This document shows positions 1-9,430 of a stretch of DNA of 64,000 bases, in pieces (position 1 is the first letter of the stretch; each line of letters opens with the position of its first letter). Source of the DNA: Verrucomicrobia bacterium S94. GTDB taxonomy: Bacteria; Verrucomicrobiota; Kiritimatiellia; Kiritimatiellales; Pontiellaceae. The stretch lies in contig CP036201.1 in NCBI GenBank assembly GCA_004299845.1, forward strand, positions 1,364,001 through 1,428,000. Reading direction: 5' to 3'. Under the pieces are notes generated by a model that saw nothing but the letters and a program-made list of their open reading frames with translations, had not been told where the DNA came from and did no database searches. A program made the translations under genes and the position numbers.

Positions 1-750
1 GAAGTCAACGCGGATGATCTGACCGACATCCGCACACCGCAGGGCAAACCGGCCTTTAAACCATCTCCTGAATATCTGTGGGTGAAAAAGCACGGACTGG
101 AAAAAGAAGCCACCCATGCCTATCTGGCCAGTATCAGTTTTGCCGATGCCTGTCTCGGAAAGATCTTCCAGGCTCTGGAAAACAGCAGATATGCCGACAA
201 CACCATCGTCATCATCTGGGGCGACCACGGGTGGCATCTCGGAGAAAAGCAACGTTTCCTCAAAAACACTACCTGGAACGAATCAGCCAAAACACCTTTA
301 ATTATTAAAATGCCGGGCATGGAAAAACCGGCAATCTGCAACCGCACGGTCAGTCTGATCGATATCTACCCTACCCTCATCCGTCTCTGCGGCCTGCCGG
401 AAAAGGAACTCGACGGCATCGATTTTTCACCGTTGCTGAAGGATCCGAATGCCGCATGGACACGGCCGGGCATTACTGTTTCCAATGCCGGAACCTCTGT
501 GATGGGGGAACGCTGGCACTATATACAACAGCTTGACGGCACCGAAGAATTCTACGATCTTCAGAAAGACCCGATGGAATGGACGAATCTGATCAGCAGC
601 CCGGAACATGCAGAACGGATTGATGCGATGAGAAAGTGGATTCCGTCAAAACGGGCTGAATTTACGGGACCGATCCTCAGAAAACCTAAAAATTATGTAA
701 ATGCCGATGCAGCACCGAATATGAAAAGGGTTCTCAATGCACTTCAATAA
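1..750 (+). CDS. Sulfatase, iduronate-2-sulfatase-like (C-terminal part, 5' end outside window)
   Basis: The reading frame is open from base 1, so the N-terminal half with the catalytic Cys/Ser motif lies outside the window. The visible 249 residues carry the sulfatase C-terminal core: the segment WGDHGWHLGEK, typical of iduronate-2-sulfatase-like enzymes (Asp-His metal site followed by a substrate Lys), then a partner-strand region and a closing FYDLQKDPMEWTNL segment found near the end of nearly all these enzymes. Such enzymes hydrolyse sulfate esters of polysaccharides, usually in the periplasm. The next gene starts inside this one, and a fucosidase follows, so a role in desulfating a fucose-containing marine glycan is likely. 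Substrate cannot be told from sequence. Confidence 0.9.
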   Translation, partial: EVNADDLTDIRTPQGKPAFKPSPEYLWVKKHGLEKEATHAYLASISFADACLGKIFQALENSRYADNTIVIIWGDHGWHLGEKQRFLKNTTWNESAKTPLIIKMPGMEKPAICNRTVSLIDIYPTLIRLCGLPEKELDGIDFSPLLKDPNAAWTRPGITVSNAGTSVMGERWHYIQQLDGTEEFYDLQKDPMEWTNLISSPEHAERIDAMRKWIPSKRAEFTGPILRKPKNYVNADAAPNMKRVLNALQ

Positions 751-2068
751 AATGAGCGGTATTAACGCGTTTTTAGAAAATGCAGCCCGGACAAGCTCAT
801 TGATTGCAGTGACGCTGTTGCTGCCGATGGTACTCTACGCGGAAGAACCGCTGATTGAATCCATCGACATCAACCGGCTCTCTTTTGAAGGAACCCTGGC
901 GTTCTCTCCCGGTAACGGCAGTCTGCTGCGAATCGAATCCACGGAAGCCAATGCTTTTCCTTCTGTTTTAATCCACGCTCCCGATACCCCCTGGAATCTC
1001 ACCGGACATCGTTTTGTTGAAACATCGTTTACCAACACCGGCGATGTACCGGTTAACGTTGCCTTCTGGGCCGTGGGCCGGCCGGGCTGGGATGCGGCGG
1101 TCGAAACCGTTAAACTCGAACCCGGACACAGCGGTCTCTGTTCCATCGATCTTTCCCAGCGCTGGAAAGGCGGACGGGTGCCTAAACTCGATCCATCACA
1201 CATTGAATATCTGCGTATTTCGTTTCTGCGCCCCGCAACCGGTGCCTCTGTTGAAATGACTGCCGTCCGGCTGAAAGGACATGCTGAACCGCTCCGGTAC
1301 CCGGCCGGTTACGAACGGCTTGAAGTTCCTGCCATGATGAATGTTCCGCCGGTCCCGGGGAAACGGGTGAAGCATCAGCTGAAGACCTATGAAGACCGGG
1401 AAGCCTATCATGTGCTCTACCTGCCTCCGAACTGGAAACCGGGAAAACGCTTTCCGGTGATTGTGGAATATTCCGGAAACCGCTGGCTCAATCCGCCCTG
1501 CCATTCGCCGGGCCGGCCGGAGAGTGGCCGCATGGGATTCGGCATGTCGGAGGGTAAAGGATTTATCTGGGTCAATGCCCCCTTTGTGAACCGGGACGGA
1601 TCTCTGGCGCTGAACGGCTGGGGCGATGCCGATGTCACCGCGGATTATGCAATCGATCTGGTGGAAATGATCTGCACGGATTTCGGTGGCGATCCGGATA
1701 ACGTGATCCTCACCGGTTTTTCCCGCGGTGCCGTGGCCTGCGGATATATCGGACTGCGGAACGATAAGATTGCCGGACTATGGAAGGCTTTTCACCCGTG
1801 CCAGCATTATGACGGCGACGGCGTACACGGAGCGACCTTTGAAAGTGCGCTGAAGGAACGGATGCCGCGCCTCAACGGACGCCCCACCTTCCACACCGAC
1901 AACGGGCGGCATGCCGAACTGCACGAACTTTTTGAACGGACCGGGCAGCCGGTCACCTTTGCTGAATCGGGTATCGGTGCACATACCGATTCGATGCTGC
2001 TGGAAAACCGGCCGTCAACGCTTCAGCTGCGCACGTGGCTGGCGGGTGTGGTAAAGCCGAAGCGATAG
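737..2068 (+). CDS. Secreted alpha/beta-hydrolase (esterase-like) with N-terminal beta-rich domain
   Basis: 443 residues. The first 35 form a hydrophobic signal-like segment ending VLYA-EE, so export is expected. Residues about 40-180 look like a beta-sandwich carbohydrate-binding-type domain. Residues about 200-440 resemble an alpha/beta-hydrolase: the nucleophile elbow GFSRGA is near residue 328 and a candidate catalytic His lies in GIGAHTDS near the end. The start at 737 is supported by AAAAGGG six bases upstream; an in-frame ATG lies at 752. The gene overlaps the sulfatase by 14 bases, indicating co-transcription. It may remove acyl groups from the same polysaccharide. I do not recognise a named CE family, so the esterase role is inference from fold and context. 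Confidence 0.75.
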   Translation: MHFNKMSGINAFLENAARTSSLIAVTLLLPMVLYAEEPLIESIDINRLSFEGTLAFSPGNGSLLRIESTEANAFPSVLIHAPDTPWNLTGHRFVETSFTNTGDVPVNVAFWAVGRPGWDAAVETVKLEPGHSGLCSIDLSQRWKGGRVPKLDPSHIEYLRISFLRPATGASVEMTAVRLKGHAEPLRYPAGYERLEVPAMMNVPPVPGKRVKHQLKTYEDREAYHVLYLPPNWKPGKRFPVIVEYSGNRWLNPPCHSPGRPESGRMGFGMSEGKGFIWVNAPFVNRDGSLALNGWGDADVTADYAIDLVEMICTDFGGDPDNVILTGFSRGAVACGYIGLRNDKIAGLWKAFHPCQHYDGDGVHGATFESALKERMPRLNGRPTFHTDNGRHAELHELFERTGQPVTFAESGIGAHTDSMLLENRPSTLQLRTWLAGVVKPKR

Positions 2069-2371
2069 GTTGCCCGCCTGTCCTGTTTATTCCCTTTAAA
2101 ACGTTTTTCATAAACTGTTAAGGGGATTCCCTGAAACAACTCATGATTACTGTTTCACCGACCACCTGTCCGGCATTGCATCCACAACTGATCCTTTCCG
2201 GTGCTCAGGAGTCGGCCGGTACAGAACGTCTCTCAAAAATGCCCGAAGCACAGATCCGTCGGCACTCCCCTCCCCGGAAATAAGCCTGAATTATGCGTCC
2301 AGATCTCGATCCGGCATTCGTTAAAAGGATAATGTTATCTGTAACAATCGTTTTAATGAGAGGATCAATCC
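2069..2371. other. Gene-free gap ahead of the fucosidase
   Basis: About 300 bases with no convincing coding frame. The only structure noted is a GATAA-TG-TTATC inverted repeat close to the fucosidase start (listed separately) and the ribosome binding site GAGAGG before the ATG at 2372. No clear terminator for the upstream pair was found. Confidence 0.5.
2328..2339. promoter_or_regulatory. Candidate operator, GATAATGTTATC inverted repeat
   Basis: A perfect 5-bp inverted repeat with a 2-base spacer (GATAA TG TTATC) lies 32 bases upstream of the fucosidase ATG. Its place just ahead of the gene fits an operator or promoter element. It is short enough to arise by chance, so this is tentative. Confidence 0.25.
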
Positions 2372-3877
2372 ATGAAAACCGCCCTGATCGGCCTGACACT
2401 TTTTTGCAGCTGTTCCGCATTTTCCGCTGACTGGAAACCGGAGTGGGAAAATCTGAAACGGCACAAGGCAGTACCGCAGTGGTTTGCGGATGCTAAGCTC
2501 GGTGTCTATTTCCACTGGGGTGTCTATTCCGTTCCGGCATGGGGAACGGAATGGTATCCGCGCTGGATGTATGTGCCGGACCGTCCGGATAACCTCTGGG
2601 GCGGCGATGTGTATGAATATCACCGCAGGACCTACGGTGCTGACGTGCATTATCACGATTACATCGATAAATGGACCGGCGAAAATTTTAACGCTGCGGA
2701 ATGGGTGGATATGTTTGAAAACATGGGCGCAAAATTCATCGGTTCCATTGCCGAGCATCACGATGGTGTTTCCCTCTGGGACAGTCAGACGAATGAATGG
2801 AATTCTGTAAAGATGGGCCCCGGCATTGATGTGGTAAAAGCTATCGCGGATGAAACCTATAAACGAAACCTGAAGTTTATGGCCACGTTTCATCACGGTT
2901 TTCACATGATGTTCTATCCGAAAATTAAAGGTAAATGGCCCCGGCCTAATTATGATGACTATTATTATGATGAGGTCGATGTACCGCAGGATCCGAAATA
3001 CGCGAAACTTTACGGGAATATGTCCTACGACGATGCCAACGATCTGTGGCTGGGTAAACTCAACGAAGTGATTGAAGCCCACTGCCCGGATTATATCTGG
3101 ATGGATTTCGGTCAACGCTATGTGAAAGAATCGCACCGAAAACAGTTTCTGGCAAATTATTTCAACAAGGCGGACGAAGTCGGCAAAGAAGTGGTCGTAA
3201 ATACGAAGGGCGATTTCTTTCCCACTGAACTGGCCGTGGTGAATGTTGAACGCGCCACGATGCAGGATATTACGCCCGAAGTCTGGATCACCGATTTTAT
3301 TCTCGGGTCATCATGGTGTTTCAATCGGGAAAAACGTACCGCCATAAAACCTGCGGAAGCAATTCGCGTGCTGGCCGATGTGGTCAGTAAAAACGGCGTG
3401 ATGCTGCTCTCCGCCGGCCCTATGGCCGACGGCACCATCCCGGAAGAACAGGTGAAGGCCATGGAGGGTATCGGTGCATGGATGAAGCTCTACGGTGAAG
3501 CGATTTACGGTACCCGCCCCTTCCATATGTTCGGCCATGGACCAACCGTGCTCAAACGCGATGAGAAGGATGCCTGGAATGAATACGGGAAAATCAAGGA
3601 CGGCATCTGGGATTTAATGGAGGACGACATCCGCTACACTACCAAAGGAAAAACCGTTTATGCCATCCAGCTCGGCTGGCCCGGAAAAAACAGGGAAATC
3701 CTGCTAGAGGGATTCAAAGACCCGGTTCTGCGTATGCGCGTGAAATCGGTATCGGTTCTGGGCAGCAGACAGCGCATTAAATGGAAAAAATCCAGTAAAG
3801 GACTGAGGGTCCGCTCACCGAAAGAAAAGCCGGCCGAAGCCGATTCCGCTCTGGTATATAAAATCGAACTGAGATAA
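2372..3877 (+). CDS. Alpha-L-fucosidase, GH29, secreted
   Basis: 501 residues with a signal peptide (MKTALIGLTLFCSCSAFSA, cleavage near residue 19). The GH29 signature regions are present: WFADAKLGVYFHWGVYSVP at the start of the barrel, an EHHDGVSLWDS segment matching the family's KHHDGF-type motif, and IWMDFGQRY near residue 243 with the Asp expected to be the catalytic nucleophile. It would release terminal L-fucose from glycans by a retaining mechanism in the periplasm or outside the cell. Start chosen at the ATG with GAGAGG eight bases upstream. With the sulfatase and esterase it forms a polysaccharide-degradation group. The linkage specificity cannot be read from sequence. Confidence 0.93.
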   Translation: MKTALIGLTLFCSCSAFSADWKPEWENLKRHKAVPQWFADAKLGVYFHWGVYSVPAWGTEWYPRWMYVPDRPDNLWGGDVYEYHRRTYGADVHYHDYIDKWTGENFNAAEWVDMFENMGAKFIGSIAEHHDGVSLWDSQTNEWNSVKMGPGIDVVKAIADETYKRNLKFMATFHHGFHMMFYPKIKGKWPRPNYDDYYYDEVDVPQDPKYAKLYGNMSYDDANDLWLGKLNEVIEAHCPDYIWMDFGQRYVKESHRKQFLANYFNKADEVGKEVVVNTKGDFFPTELAVVNVERATMQDITPEVWITDFILGSSWCFNREKRTAIKPAEAIRVLADVVSKNGVMLLSAGPMADGTIPEEQVKAMEGIGAWMKLYGEAIYGTRPFHMFGHGPTVLKRDEKDAWNEYGKIKDGIWDLMEDDIRYTTKGKTVYAIQLGWPGKNREILLEGFKDPVLRMRVKSVSVLGSRQRIKWKKSSKGLRVRSPKEKPAEADSALVYKIELR

Positions 3878-3889
3878 GTCGTTCCCGGA

Positions 3890-5532
3890 TCAGTTTATCG
3901 GCAGCTGTACGCTCTGTGTATGCTTTTCGACAGGAAGCCCTTCACTTTCAATCAGCACAGTAAATTCTCCTTTACTGCCTTTGGGAAGGGCTTTCTTAAC
4001 CGGAAGCCGAACCATTGATTTTTCAAAGGGTTTCAGTCCCCGAACCGTTCTTTTGGAAAGCAGCTCACGGCCTTTCAGAACGTTTACCGTCGAAGGTTTT
4101 GAAGGCACGGTTCCGAAATTGGTTACTTCCACATATGCATCAAGTCCTGTTGCGGTAAACTCAAACTTCGGTGCGAGTGCGGAAAGAACCGGTACTTCGT
4201 AGACGACTCCCGGGAGACGGCTCCAGCCATAAAGAATTGCTCCGTCCTTTGTTTCCCCAGAAGTTTTCCGGCGAAGTTCTCTTCTGTCAGTCCCGACTCT
4301 TTTCCGGAAAAAATCAGAATCAGATCTTCTCCGTCCTTTTCCAAAGACTGAAACTTTGCTCCGCGGCCGTAATTCACTGCTGCGGAATCGCCGAAACGAA
4401 TGGAATCGAAATCGATATCCTCTATCGGATTAAAGTCGCTTTCGGCCCGGATTTTCACCCGGATATCCGCCGAGGAAGTAAAAAAAGGCTCTTTATTAAG
4501 CACCTCGATCAGACGCGGCTTCTGCACCGGAATCACGATACTTTTTGAATTATGAATGTCATTCGGCAGATCGGAGTGCTTGTCTGTATCGATGACCGCA
4601 AAGAAACTGAGATACGGCCGTCCATATTCATCCTGCAGAAAACGAATGCGTTCATATTTATACCAATCCAGCGAAGAACCGTCCGTATATTCCGCAATAC
4701 CCGGCACATAGGCCTCGCCTGCTTCCGTTTTCCAATGGAACCCGTCTTTAGAACGCAGATAGTAGGCAATCCGTCCCTTCCAGTCATTCACGATGATATG
4801 ATACTGAATATCATCTTTCCACATGACCGGATCTTCGAAAATACCGGGAACCCGGGGATAAACCGATTCTGAACTCACCTCATACCAGCGATCCTTACCA
4901 TCCGGACTGGCCCAGATATAACCGCGGCGCGAGACGGCAATCATCGAGCGGTCCGCTCGTTCCGCAAACGAAAAGTTTACAAAGTTTTTAAAAGCGTAAC
5001 GCTCACGCCGGTCGAAAATATAGGTTCCCGCCTTCCAGGGGCCATCCAGACTTTCAGACGAATAGAAACGGCCGTGCGTGGAATAGATCATCCATTCATC
5101 GTGTGCATTCCGATAAAGCTCCGGATTATGCCCCGGTCCGATCCGGTCCTTGAAAACATACGGTCCCACCGGGTCATCCGCCACGGCATGAACAATTTCG
5201 GAGTCAAAATAACCGAAATGGCCGCGCGGCTCGTTTTCCGGCCAGCGGGCGGTATAAAGGTGATATTTTCCGTTTTCGTTATGAGGAAAAGCACACCAGT
5301 AGGACCACTTCGGATCTTCTATGCCATTAGTAATATCACGCGGTTTAACATTTTCGCCACCCCAAGTATCAGACGTCATGCCGTCCCGCATCGGCATAGG
5401 AAGAAACAGATCCTTAAACTGCCCTCCGCGAACCAGCTTCTTCCATTCTTCCGGCCGCTCCCGGACCACACTGTCCGCAATGGAAAACAGACACAGCCCC
5501 GCACAGGCCATTCCCAGCACCAGTCGTTTCAT
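3890..5532 (-). pseudogene. Secreted five-bladed beta-propeller glycoside hydrolase, apparent frameshift
   Basis: Start at 5532 (MKRLVLGMACAGLCLF signal peptide), with AAGGAG six bases upstream; an earlier in-frame ATG at 5550 lacks such a site. Residues 30-350 look like a GH43/GH117-type propeller glycosidase (WSYWCAFPHNENGKYHLY, a GHNPELYRN segment, IFEDPVMWKDD). The first frame ends at 4123 with an unnatural Ser/His-rich tail. A -1 shift near 4258, at GGGG AAAC on the coding strand, gives a natural continuation (ETKDGAILYGWSRLPGVVYE) to a stop at 3890, adding about 120 residues of an Ig-like/CARDB-type domain. One missing G explains this. It may be a true pseudogene or a sequence error. 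Convergent with the fucosidase. Confidence 0.75.
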
Positions 5533-5697
5533 CAACAGCTCCTTCAGCAATTCCTCGATAAATATACGTCTTTTACTCCGCAGCGATAGGGGTGTTTACG
5601 CTAAAGACATATTGAATTCCGTCAGCGATTCATTCCGTCCGGAGCGCAGCGGCATCCTCGGGTCAAGAACAGTAAAGGTCCGTCGGATGCTCGGAAG

Positions 5698-6231
5698 TTA
5701 TGATGATTTCCGGGCTTTATAAAGCATCCAGGCGGCGAGTGTTTTGGCATCGGCAACTCCGCCGCTGCGAATCAGAGCATCCATCTCCTCTTCGGTCAGC
5801 AGAACGGTTTCAATGCGTTCATCATCATCAAAAGAAACCGCACCGGGTTCAGCAGCTACGCGGGCGAAAAATACATCGATGCGTTCCGTGCAGTATCCGA
5901 CACTCGGGAACACGGGACCAAGCAGTTCGAGCGTTTCAGCCCTGTAACCGGTCTCCTCCTGCAGTTCGCGCTCGGCGGAAACAATCTCTTTTTCCCCGGG
6001 ATCGCAGTTTCCGGCCACCACCTCAAAACAAATCCGCTCCATCGGCTTGCGGAACTGTCGGATGAATATAAACCGGCCGTCGGGCCGCTGCGGAATAACG
6101 GCAACAGCGACCCCATGGTGTACAATTTCACGTTTGGATTTCCGTCCGTTCTCGAGCTCGACGTCGAGCACATCGACATTAAGAATGAGACCTTCATAAA
6201 CGGTCCTGCGGGAAAGCGTTTTTTCGTACAT
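5698..6231 (-). CDS. Nudix hydrolase, ADP-ribose pyrophosphatase-like
   Basis: 177 residues. The Nudix box is complete: G-x5-E-x7-REL-x-EE-x-G, seen as GNCDPGE followed by KEIVSAERELQEETGY near residues 77-98. The general layout (N-terminal strand region, then FIRQFRKPMERICFEVVAG) resembles ADP-ribose or nucleoside-diphosphate-sugar pyrophosphatases of the NudF/YffH type. It would hydrolyse a nucleoside diphosphate linked to another group, Mg-dependent, in the cytoplasm. GGAG lies seven bases before the ATG. Divergent from the dGTPase gene, sharing a 51-base intergenic region. The exact substrate is unknown. Confidence 0.88.
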   Translation of the reverse strand: MYEKTLSRRTVYEGLILNVDVLDVELENGRKSKREIVHHGVAVAVIPQRPDGRFIFIRQFRKPMERICFEVVAGNCDPGEKEIVSAERELQEETGYRAETLELLGPVFPSVGYCTERIDVFFARVAAEPGAVSFDDDERIETVLLTEEEMDALIRSGGVADAKTLAAWMLYKARKSS

Positions 6232-6282
6232 TTTTCATCTCCGGTTTGAACAGCTGAATCCTCTCCTTTATAGTCCGCCGCC

Positions 6283-7431
6283 ATGAACCACGCGAGAAAA
6301 GATTGGGAAAGGGCCGAAGCGGCTTACCTTGCCTCCTATGCATCAAAGAGTTTCGAAAGTCTGGGCCGCCGGCACCCGGAACAGCCGCATCCGCGCCGCA
6401 GCTGCTTTGCGCGCGACCGCGACCGTATTCTGCACAGCCGCTGTTTCCGAAGACTGGAATATAAAACCCAGGTTTTTGTGAACGGAACAGCGGATCACTA
6501 CCGCACGCGCCTGACCCATACCATGGAAATGTCGGCCACCGGCCGGACGCTGGCGCGTATTCTGAGAGCCAATGAGGATCTGACGGAGTGCATCTGCCTG
6601 GCCCACGATCTCGGCCACAGCCCGTTCGGGCACGAAGGCGAGCATGTGCTTGATGAGCTGATGAAAGATTACGGCGGATTTGATCATAACCTGCAAAGTC
6701 TGCGTAATGTGGAACTGGTCGAGTCACCCTATCCTGACTTCAAAGGACTCAACCTGACCTGGGAAGTACGTGCCGGTCTGCTGAAACACGAGGCACATCG
6801 CGAACATGCAGAACTGGACGGACACCCCATCGGACCGTTCCAGTCGCTGGAAGCACAGATTGCCGATATTGCCGATGACATGACCTATCACGCCCACGAT
6901 GTGGACGACGGACTTGAAGCAGGCATTGTAACCCAGGAACAGCTCGAAACAACGGAGTTCTGGAAAATGGCCGCATCAATGACAAAGGAACGATACCCGA
7001 ATCTTTCAGCGTTTCAGTTCCAGCGCGCAACCATCCGGGCCATGCTTGAGCTGCAGGTGGTCGATGTGACGGACCACGCACTCCAACGGCTGGAAAAAAT
7101 CAATCCGCAGTCAGTGCGCGATGTGATGACCGCCCCGGAACGGATCGTGGAGTTCAGTCCGGAAATGAAGGAAATACTCAGCCAGTTTTCGGCCTTCATG
7201 TTCAAAAATATGTATTACCATCGCAGCGTTGCCGATGCGGCCCGGCAGGCGGTCTCAATGATGCGCAAACTGTTTCTGTATTATATTGCGCACCCGGAAT
7301 CGATGGGCGAAAAAGCCCGGGAGCGGCTGGATGAGGAAGGTCTTTGGCGCACAGTATGCGACTATGTGGCCGGCTGTACCGACCGCTATGCCATTGAAGA
7401 ATTCCAAAAATACGGCCTGCAGCAGATTTAA
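6283..7431 (+). CDS. dgt: Deoxyguanosinetriphosphate triphosphohydrolase-like protein (HD domain)
   Basis: 382 residues. The N-terminal RRLEYKTQVFVNGTADHYRTRLTHTMEM segment and the HD motif LAHDLGHSPFGHEGE (metal-binding His and His-Asp) are characteristic of dGTPase/dNTP triphosphohydrolases of the short, 380-residue class. Such enzymes cleave dNTPs to deoxynucleoside and triphosphate and help control dNTP pools. No clear ribosome binding site precedes the ATG; the N-terminus matches the family's usual length. The substrate may be broader than dGTP in this subfamily. Confidence 0.92.
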   Translation: MNHARKDWERAEAAYLASYASKSFESLGRRHPEQPHPRRSCFARDRDRILHSRCFRRLEYKTQVFVNGTADHYRTRLTHTMEMSATGRTLARILRANEDLTECICLAHDLGHSPFGHEGEHVLDELMKDYGGFDHNLQSLRNVELVESPYPDFKGLNLTWEVRAGLLKHEAHREHAELDGHPIGPFQSLEAQIADIADDMTYHAHDVDDGLEAGIVTQEQLETTEFWKMAASMTKERYPNLSAFQFQRATIRAMLELQVVDVTDHALQRLEKINPQSVRDVMTAPERIVEFSPEMKEILSQFSAFMFKNMYYHRSVADAARQAVSMMRKLFLYYIAHPESMGEKARERLDEEGLWRTVCDYVAGCTDRYAIEEFQKYGLQQI

Positions 7432-7453
7432 ATGAGTACCGTGGAGATTAAGA

Positions 7454-7867
7454 ATGGATGATTATATTCCGCTTTTACGGTTTGCATCGGATATCGGAAT
7501 GGTCGTCCTGATCTGGCTTGTTCAGCTGATCATTTATCCATCGTTCTTTCTGATCGATGCCGGCAAATTCACCGCCTGGCACGCACGTTACACCCGGCGG
7601 ATTTCTGTTGTGGTGATGCCCCTGATGATCGCGCAGGCCGTCAGCACTGCGGTGTTACTCACCCGGAACGCCGATCCGGGACTGAAGCTGGAAACTGTCG
7701 GTCTCATAGCCGCCTGGACCGTAACCTTCAGTCTGTCGGTCCCCTGCCATAAAAAACTTCAGCAATCAGGAAAAAATGATGACGTCATCCGGCGCCTGAT
7801 CTTCACCAACTGGTTTCGAACAGCCGCCTGGACGCTGGTTTTACTATCGGGATTACTCACGGAATAA
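7454..7867 (+). CDS. Small integral membrane protein of unknown function
   Basis: 137 residues with about four hydrophobic segments (residues 10-35, 52-70, 80-100, 118-135). The pattern LIWLVQLIIYPSFFLI followed by F-x-x-WHARYTRR recalls a family of four-helix inner-membrane proteins with a conserved YP motif and His in the first loop. No function is assigned to it. GGAG is seven bases upstream of the ATG. It lies 22 bases behind dgt and is probably co-transcribed. Confidence 0.7.
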   Translation: MDDYIPLLRFASDIGMVVLIWLVQLIIYPSFFLIDAGKFTAWHARYTRRISVVVMPLMIAQAVSTAVLLTRNADPGLKLETVGLIAAWTVTFSLSVPCHKKLQQSGKNDDVIRRLIFTNWFRTAAWTLVLLSGLLTE

Positions 7868-7901
7868 GCGCTCGTTTTCACGAAGCCCGCTGCAAAGCGG
7901 C

Positions 7902-7930
7902 TTGACGGAGCGGTGAGCAGATGCCATATA
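7902..7930 (+). promoter_or_regulatory. Candidate promoter for the Nramp-fold transporter gene
   Basis: TTGACG (7902-7907) followed after about 17 bases by CATATA (7925-7930), upstream of the gene at 7983. TTGACG in a GCTTGACG context recurs ahead of metY (12092) and ahead of the tRNA gene (57854), so it may be a common -35 box here. The -10 box is weak. Confidence 0.4.
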
Positions 7931-7982
7931 TGTCATCTTTATTAACAAATAGTGTAATGAACTAACCGGTCGGAGACTTAAA

Positions 7983-9428
7983 ATGAGTGATGAGCAGAAA
8001 TCAAGCGGGCTTCCGATGGCCAGCAAATGGGATCCGGAAAAGATCCGCAAAGAAGAGGAATACCTCAAGGATCTGAACACCAAACCCTTTGGCCAGAAGG
8101 TAAAAGGATATTTCAAACTGACCGGACCGGCCTGGATGCAGAGCGCCATGACTCTGGGGGCCGGTTCTGCTGCGGCGTCGGTGGTGGCCGGCGCGTTTTT
8201 CGGATATCAGCTGTTGTGGGTTCAGCCGATTGCAATGTTCCTGGGCGTCTTCATGATGGCGGCACTGTCGAATATCACACTGACCAAGGGTGAACGCGGA
8301 TACGAAGTGGTAAAACGTGAGCTGCATCCGTCCATTGCATTTTTCTGGGCATTAGCCACTGTGGTTTCGACCGTGATCTGGCACTTCGGCCAGTATGCCC
8401 TGCTCGGCGGGGCCTTCTGGGATATTGCCAACGTGGCCGGTATTGAAAACGCAGGAGATTCAAAAACCATCGAAACGGTGGTGCGTTTTGCCGGCGGATT
8501 CCTGATTCTCGGCATTAACATTGCCCTGACCTGGAACTATGGCGGAAAATCCAAGGGCATCAAAATCTATGAAGGTTTTCTCAGCTGGACCATTCGCGCG
8601 GTAATGGCCGCCTTCCTGATTGTGGTTGTTGTGCAGGCCGTGAAAATGGAAGTCGACTGGGGCGGAGTCTTTAAAGGCTTCTTTGCGTTCTCTGTGCCCG
8701 GCGAAGGTTCCATAACCACCATTCTCGGCGCCATCGGTGCCGCAGTAGGCATTAATATGACCTTTCTCTACCCCTACTCTATTCTGGCAAAAGGCTGGGG
8801 AAAACACCATAAAGGACTGGCCCGCTTCGATTTGGTGATGTCGCTGTTTGTGCCCTACATCATTCTCACATCGCTGATCATCATCGGTATGGCTTCCACC
8901 GTGCACGGAAACCTCGGCGAAGGCGTAACACAGGCGAACTTCAAACCGATTGATGCCGCACAGGCGCTGGCCAGCGTATTGGGCAGCGGTCTCGGACGTA
9001 TTGTATTCGACCTCGGTTTTGCCGGTATGGCCTGCGGCGCCATCAGTGCCCATATGGTCTGCTGCGGGTTCACCGTCTGCGAAATGTTCGGCCTCGAATA
9101 CACCACTAAACGTTACCGCATGTTCACGCTGGTTCCGGCCATTGGGATTCTGGGCGTAATGATCCAGAGTCCGATCTGGCTGCCGGTGATTGCTTCCGCG
9201 CTCGCTTTCACTATGCTTCCGATCGCCTATGTCAGCTTCTTTATTCTGAACAACAAGCGGTCTTATCTGGGTGATGCGGTTGGAAAAGGCTGGAAGCGCA
9301 TTGCCGTGAATACCGTTCTGCTGATTGCGGTAATTCTGTCACTGATCGGAGCCGGTATTAAAATCAAAAGCGGTGTTATTGATAAAATCGCCAATATGGC
9401 GAACAAAGAAGCTGCGAAACAGCCGTAA
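7983..9428 (+). CDS. Nramp-fold (LeuT-type) membrane transporter lacking the metal-site motif
   Basis: 481 residues, about eleven hydrophobic segments after a 40-residue charged N-terminus. Residues 43-80 (GPAWMQSAMTLGAGSAAASV, then GAFFGYQLLWVQ) align with helix 1 of Nramp transporters, but the DPGN metal motif is replaced by GAGS. In the helix-6 region (IGAAVGINMTFLYPYS) the usual MPH motif is missing too. Family members import Mn2+, Fe2+ or Mg2+; without these ligands the substrate is probably different. GGAG is eight bases before the ATG. Convergent with mnmA. The Nramp assignment is by overall pattern and needs a structural comparison. Confidence 0.72.
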   Translation: MSDEQKSSGLPMASKWDPEKIRKEEEYLKDLNTKPFGQKVKGYFKLTGPAWMQSAMTLGAGSAAASVVAGAFFGYQLLWVQPIAMFLGVFMMAALSNITLTKGERGYEVVKRELHPSIAFFWALATVVSTVIWHFGQYALLGGAFWDIANVAGIENAGDSKTIETVVRFAGGFLILGINIALTWNYGGKSKGIKIYEGFLSWTIRAVMAAFLIVVVVQAVKMEVDWGGVFKGFFAFSVPGEGSITTILGAIGAAVGINMTFLYPYSILAKGWGKHHKGLARFDLVMSLFVPYIILTSLIIIGMASTVHGNLGEGVTQANFKPIDAAQALASVLGSGLGRIVFDLGFAGMACGAISAHMVCCGFTVCEMFGLEYTTKRYRMFTLVPAIGILGVMIQSPIWLPVIASALAFTMLPIAYVSFFILNNKRSYLGDAVGKGWKRIAVNTVLLIAVILSLIGAGIKIKSGVIDKIANMANKEAAKQP

Positions 9429-9430
9429 AC

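Noticed and set aside
4250-4262. Programmed -1 frameshift in the beta-propeller glycosidase
   Set aside because: The run GGGG AAAC does not give an X-XXY-YYZ slippery site in the original frame, and Lys-to-Glu re-pairing would be poor. A missing base is simpler.
5674-5690. 15-base match AAGGTCCGTCGGATG with 57860-57874
   Set aside because: One or two exact 15-mers are expected by chance in a window of this size.
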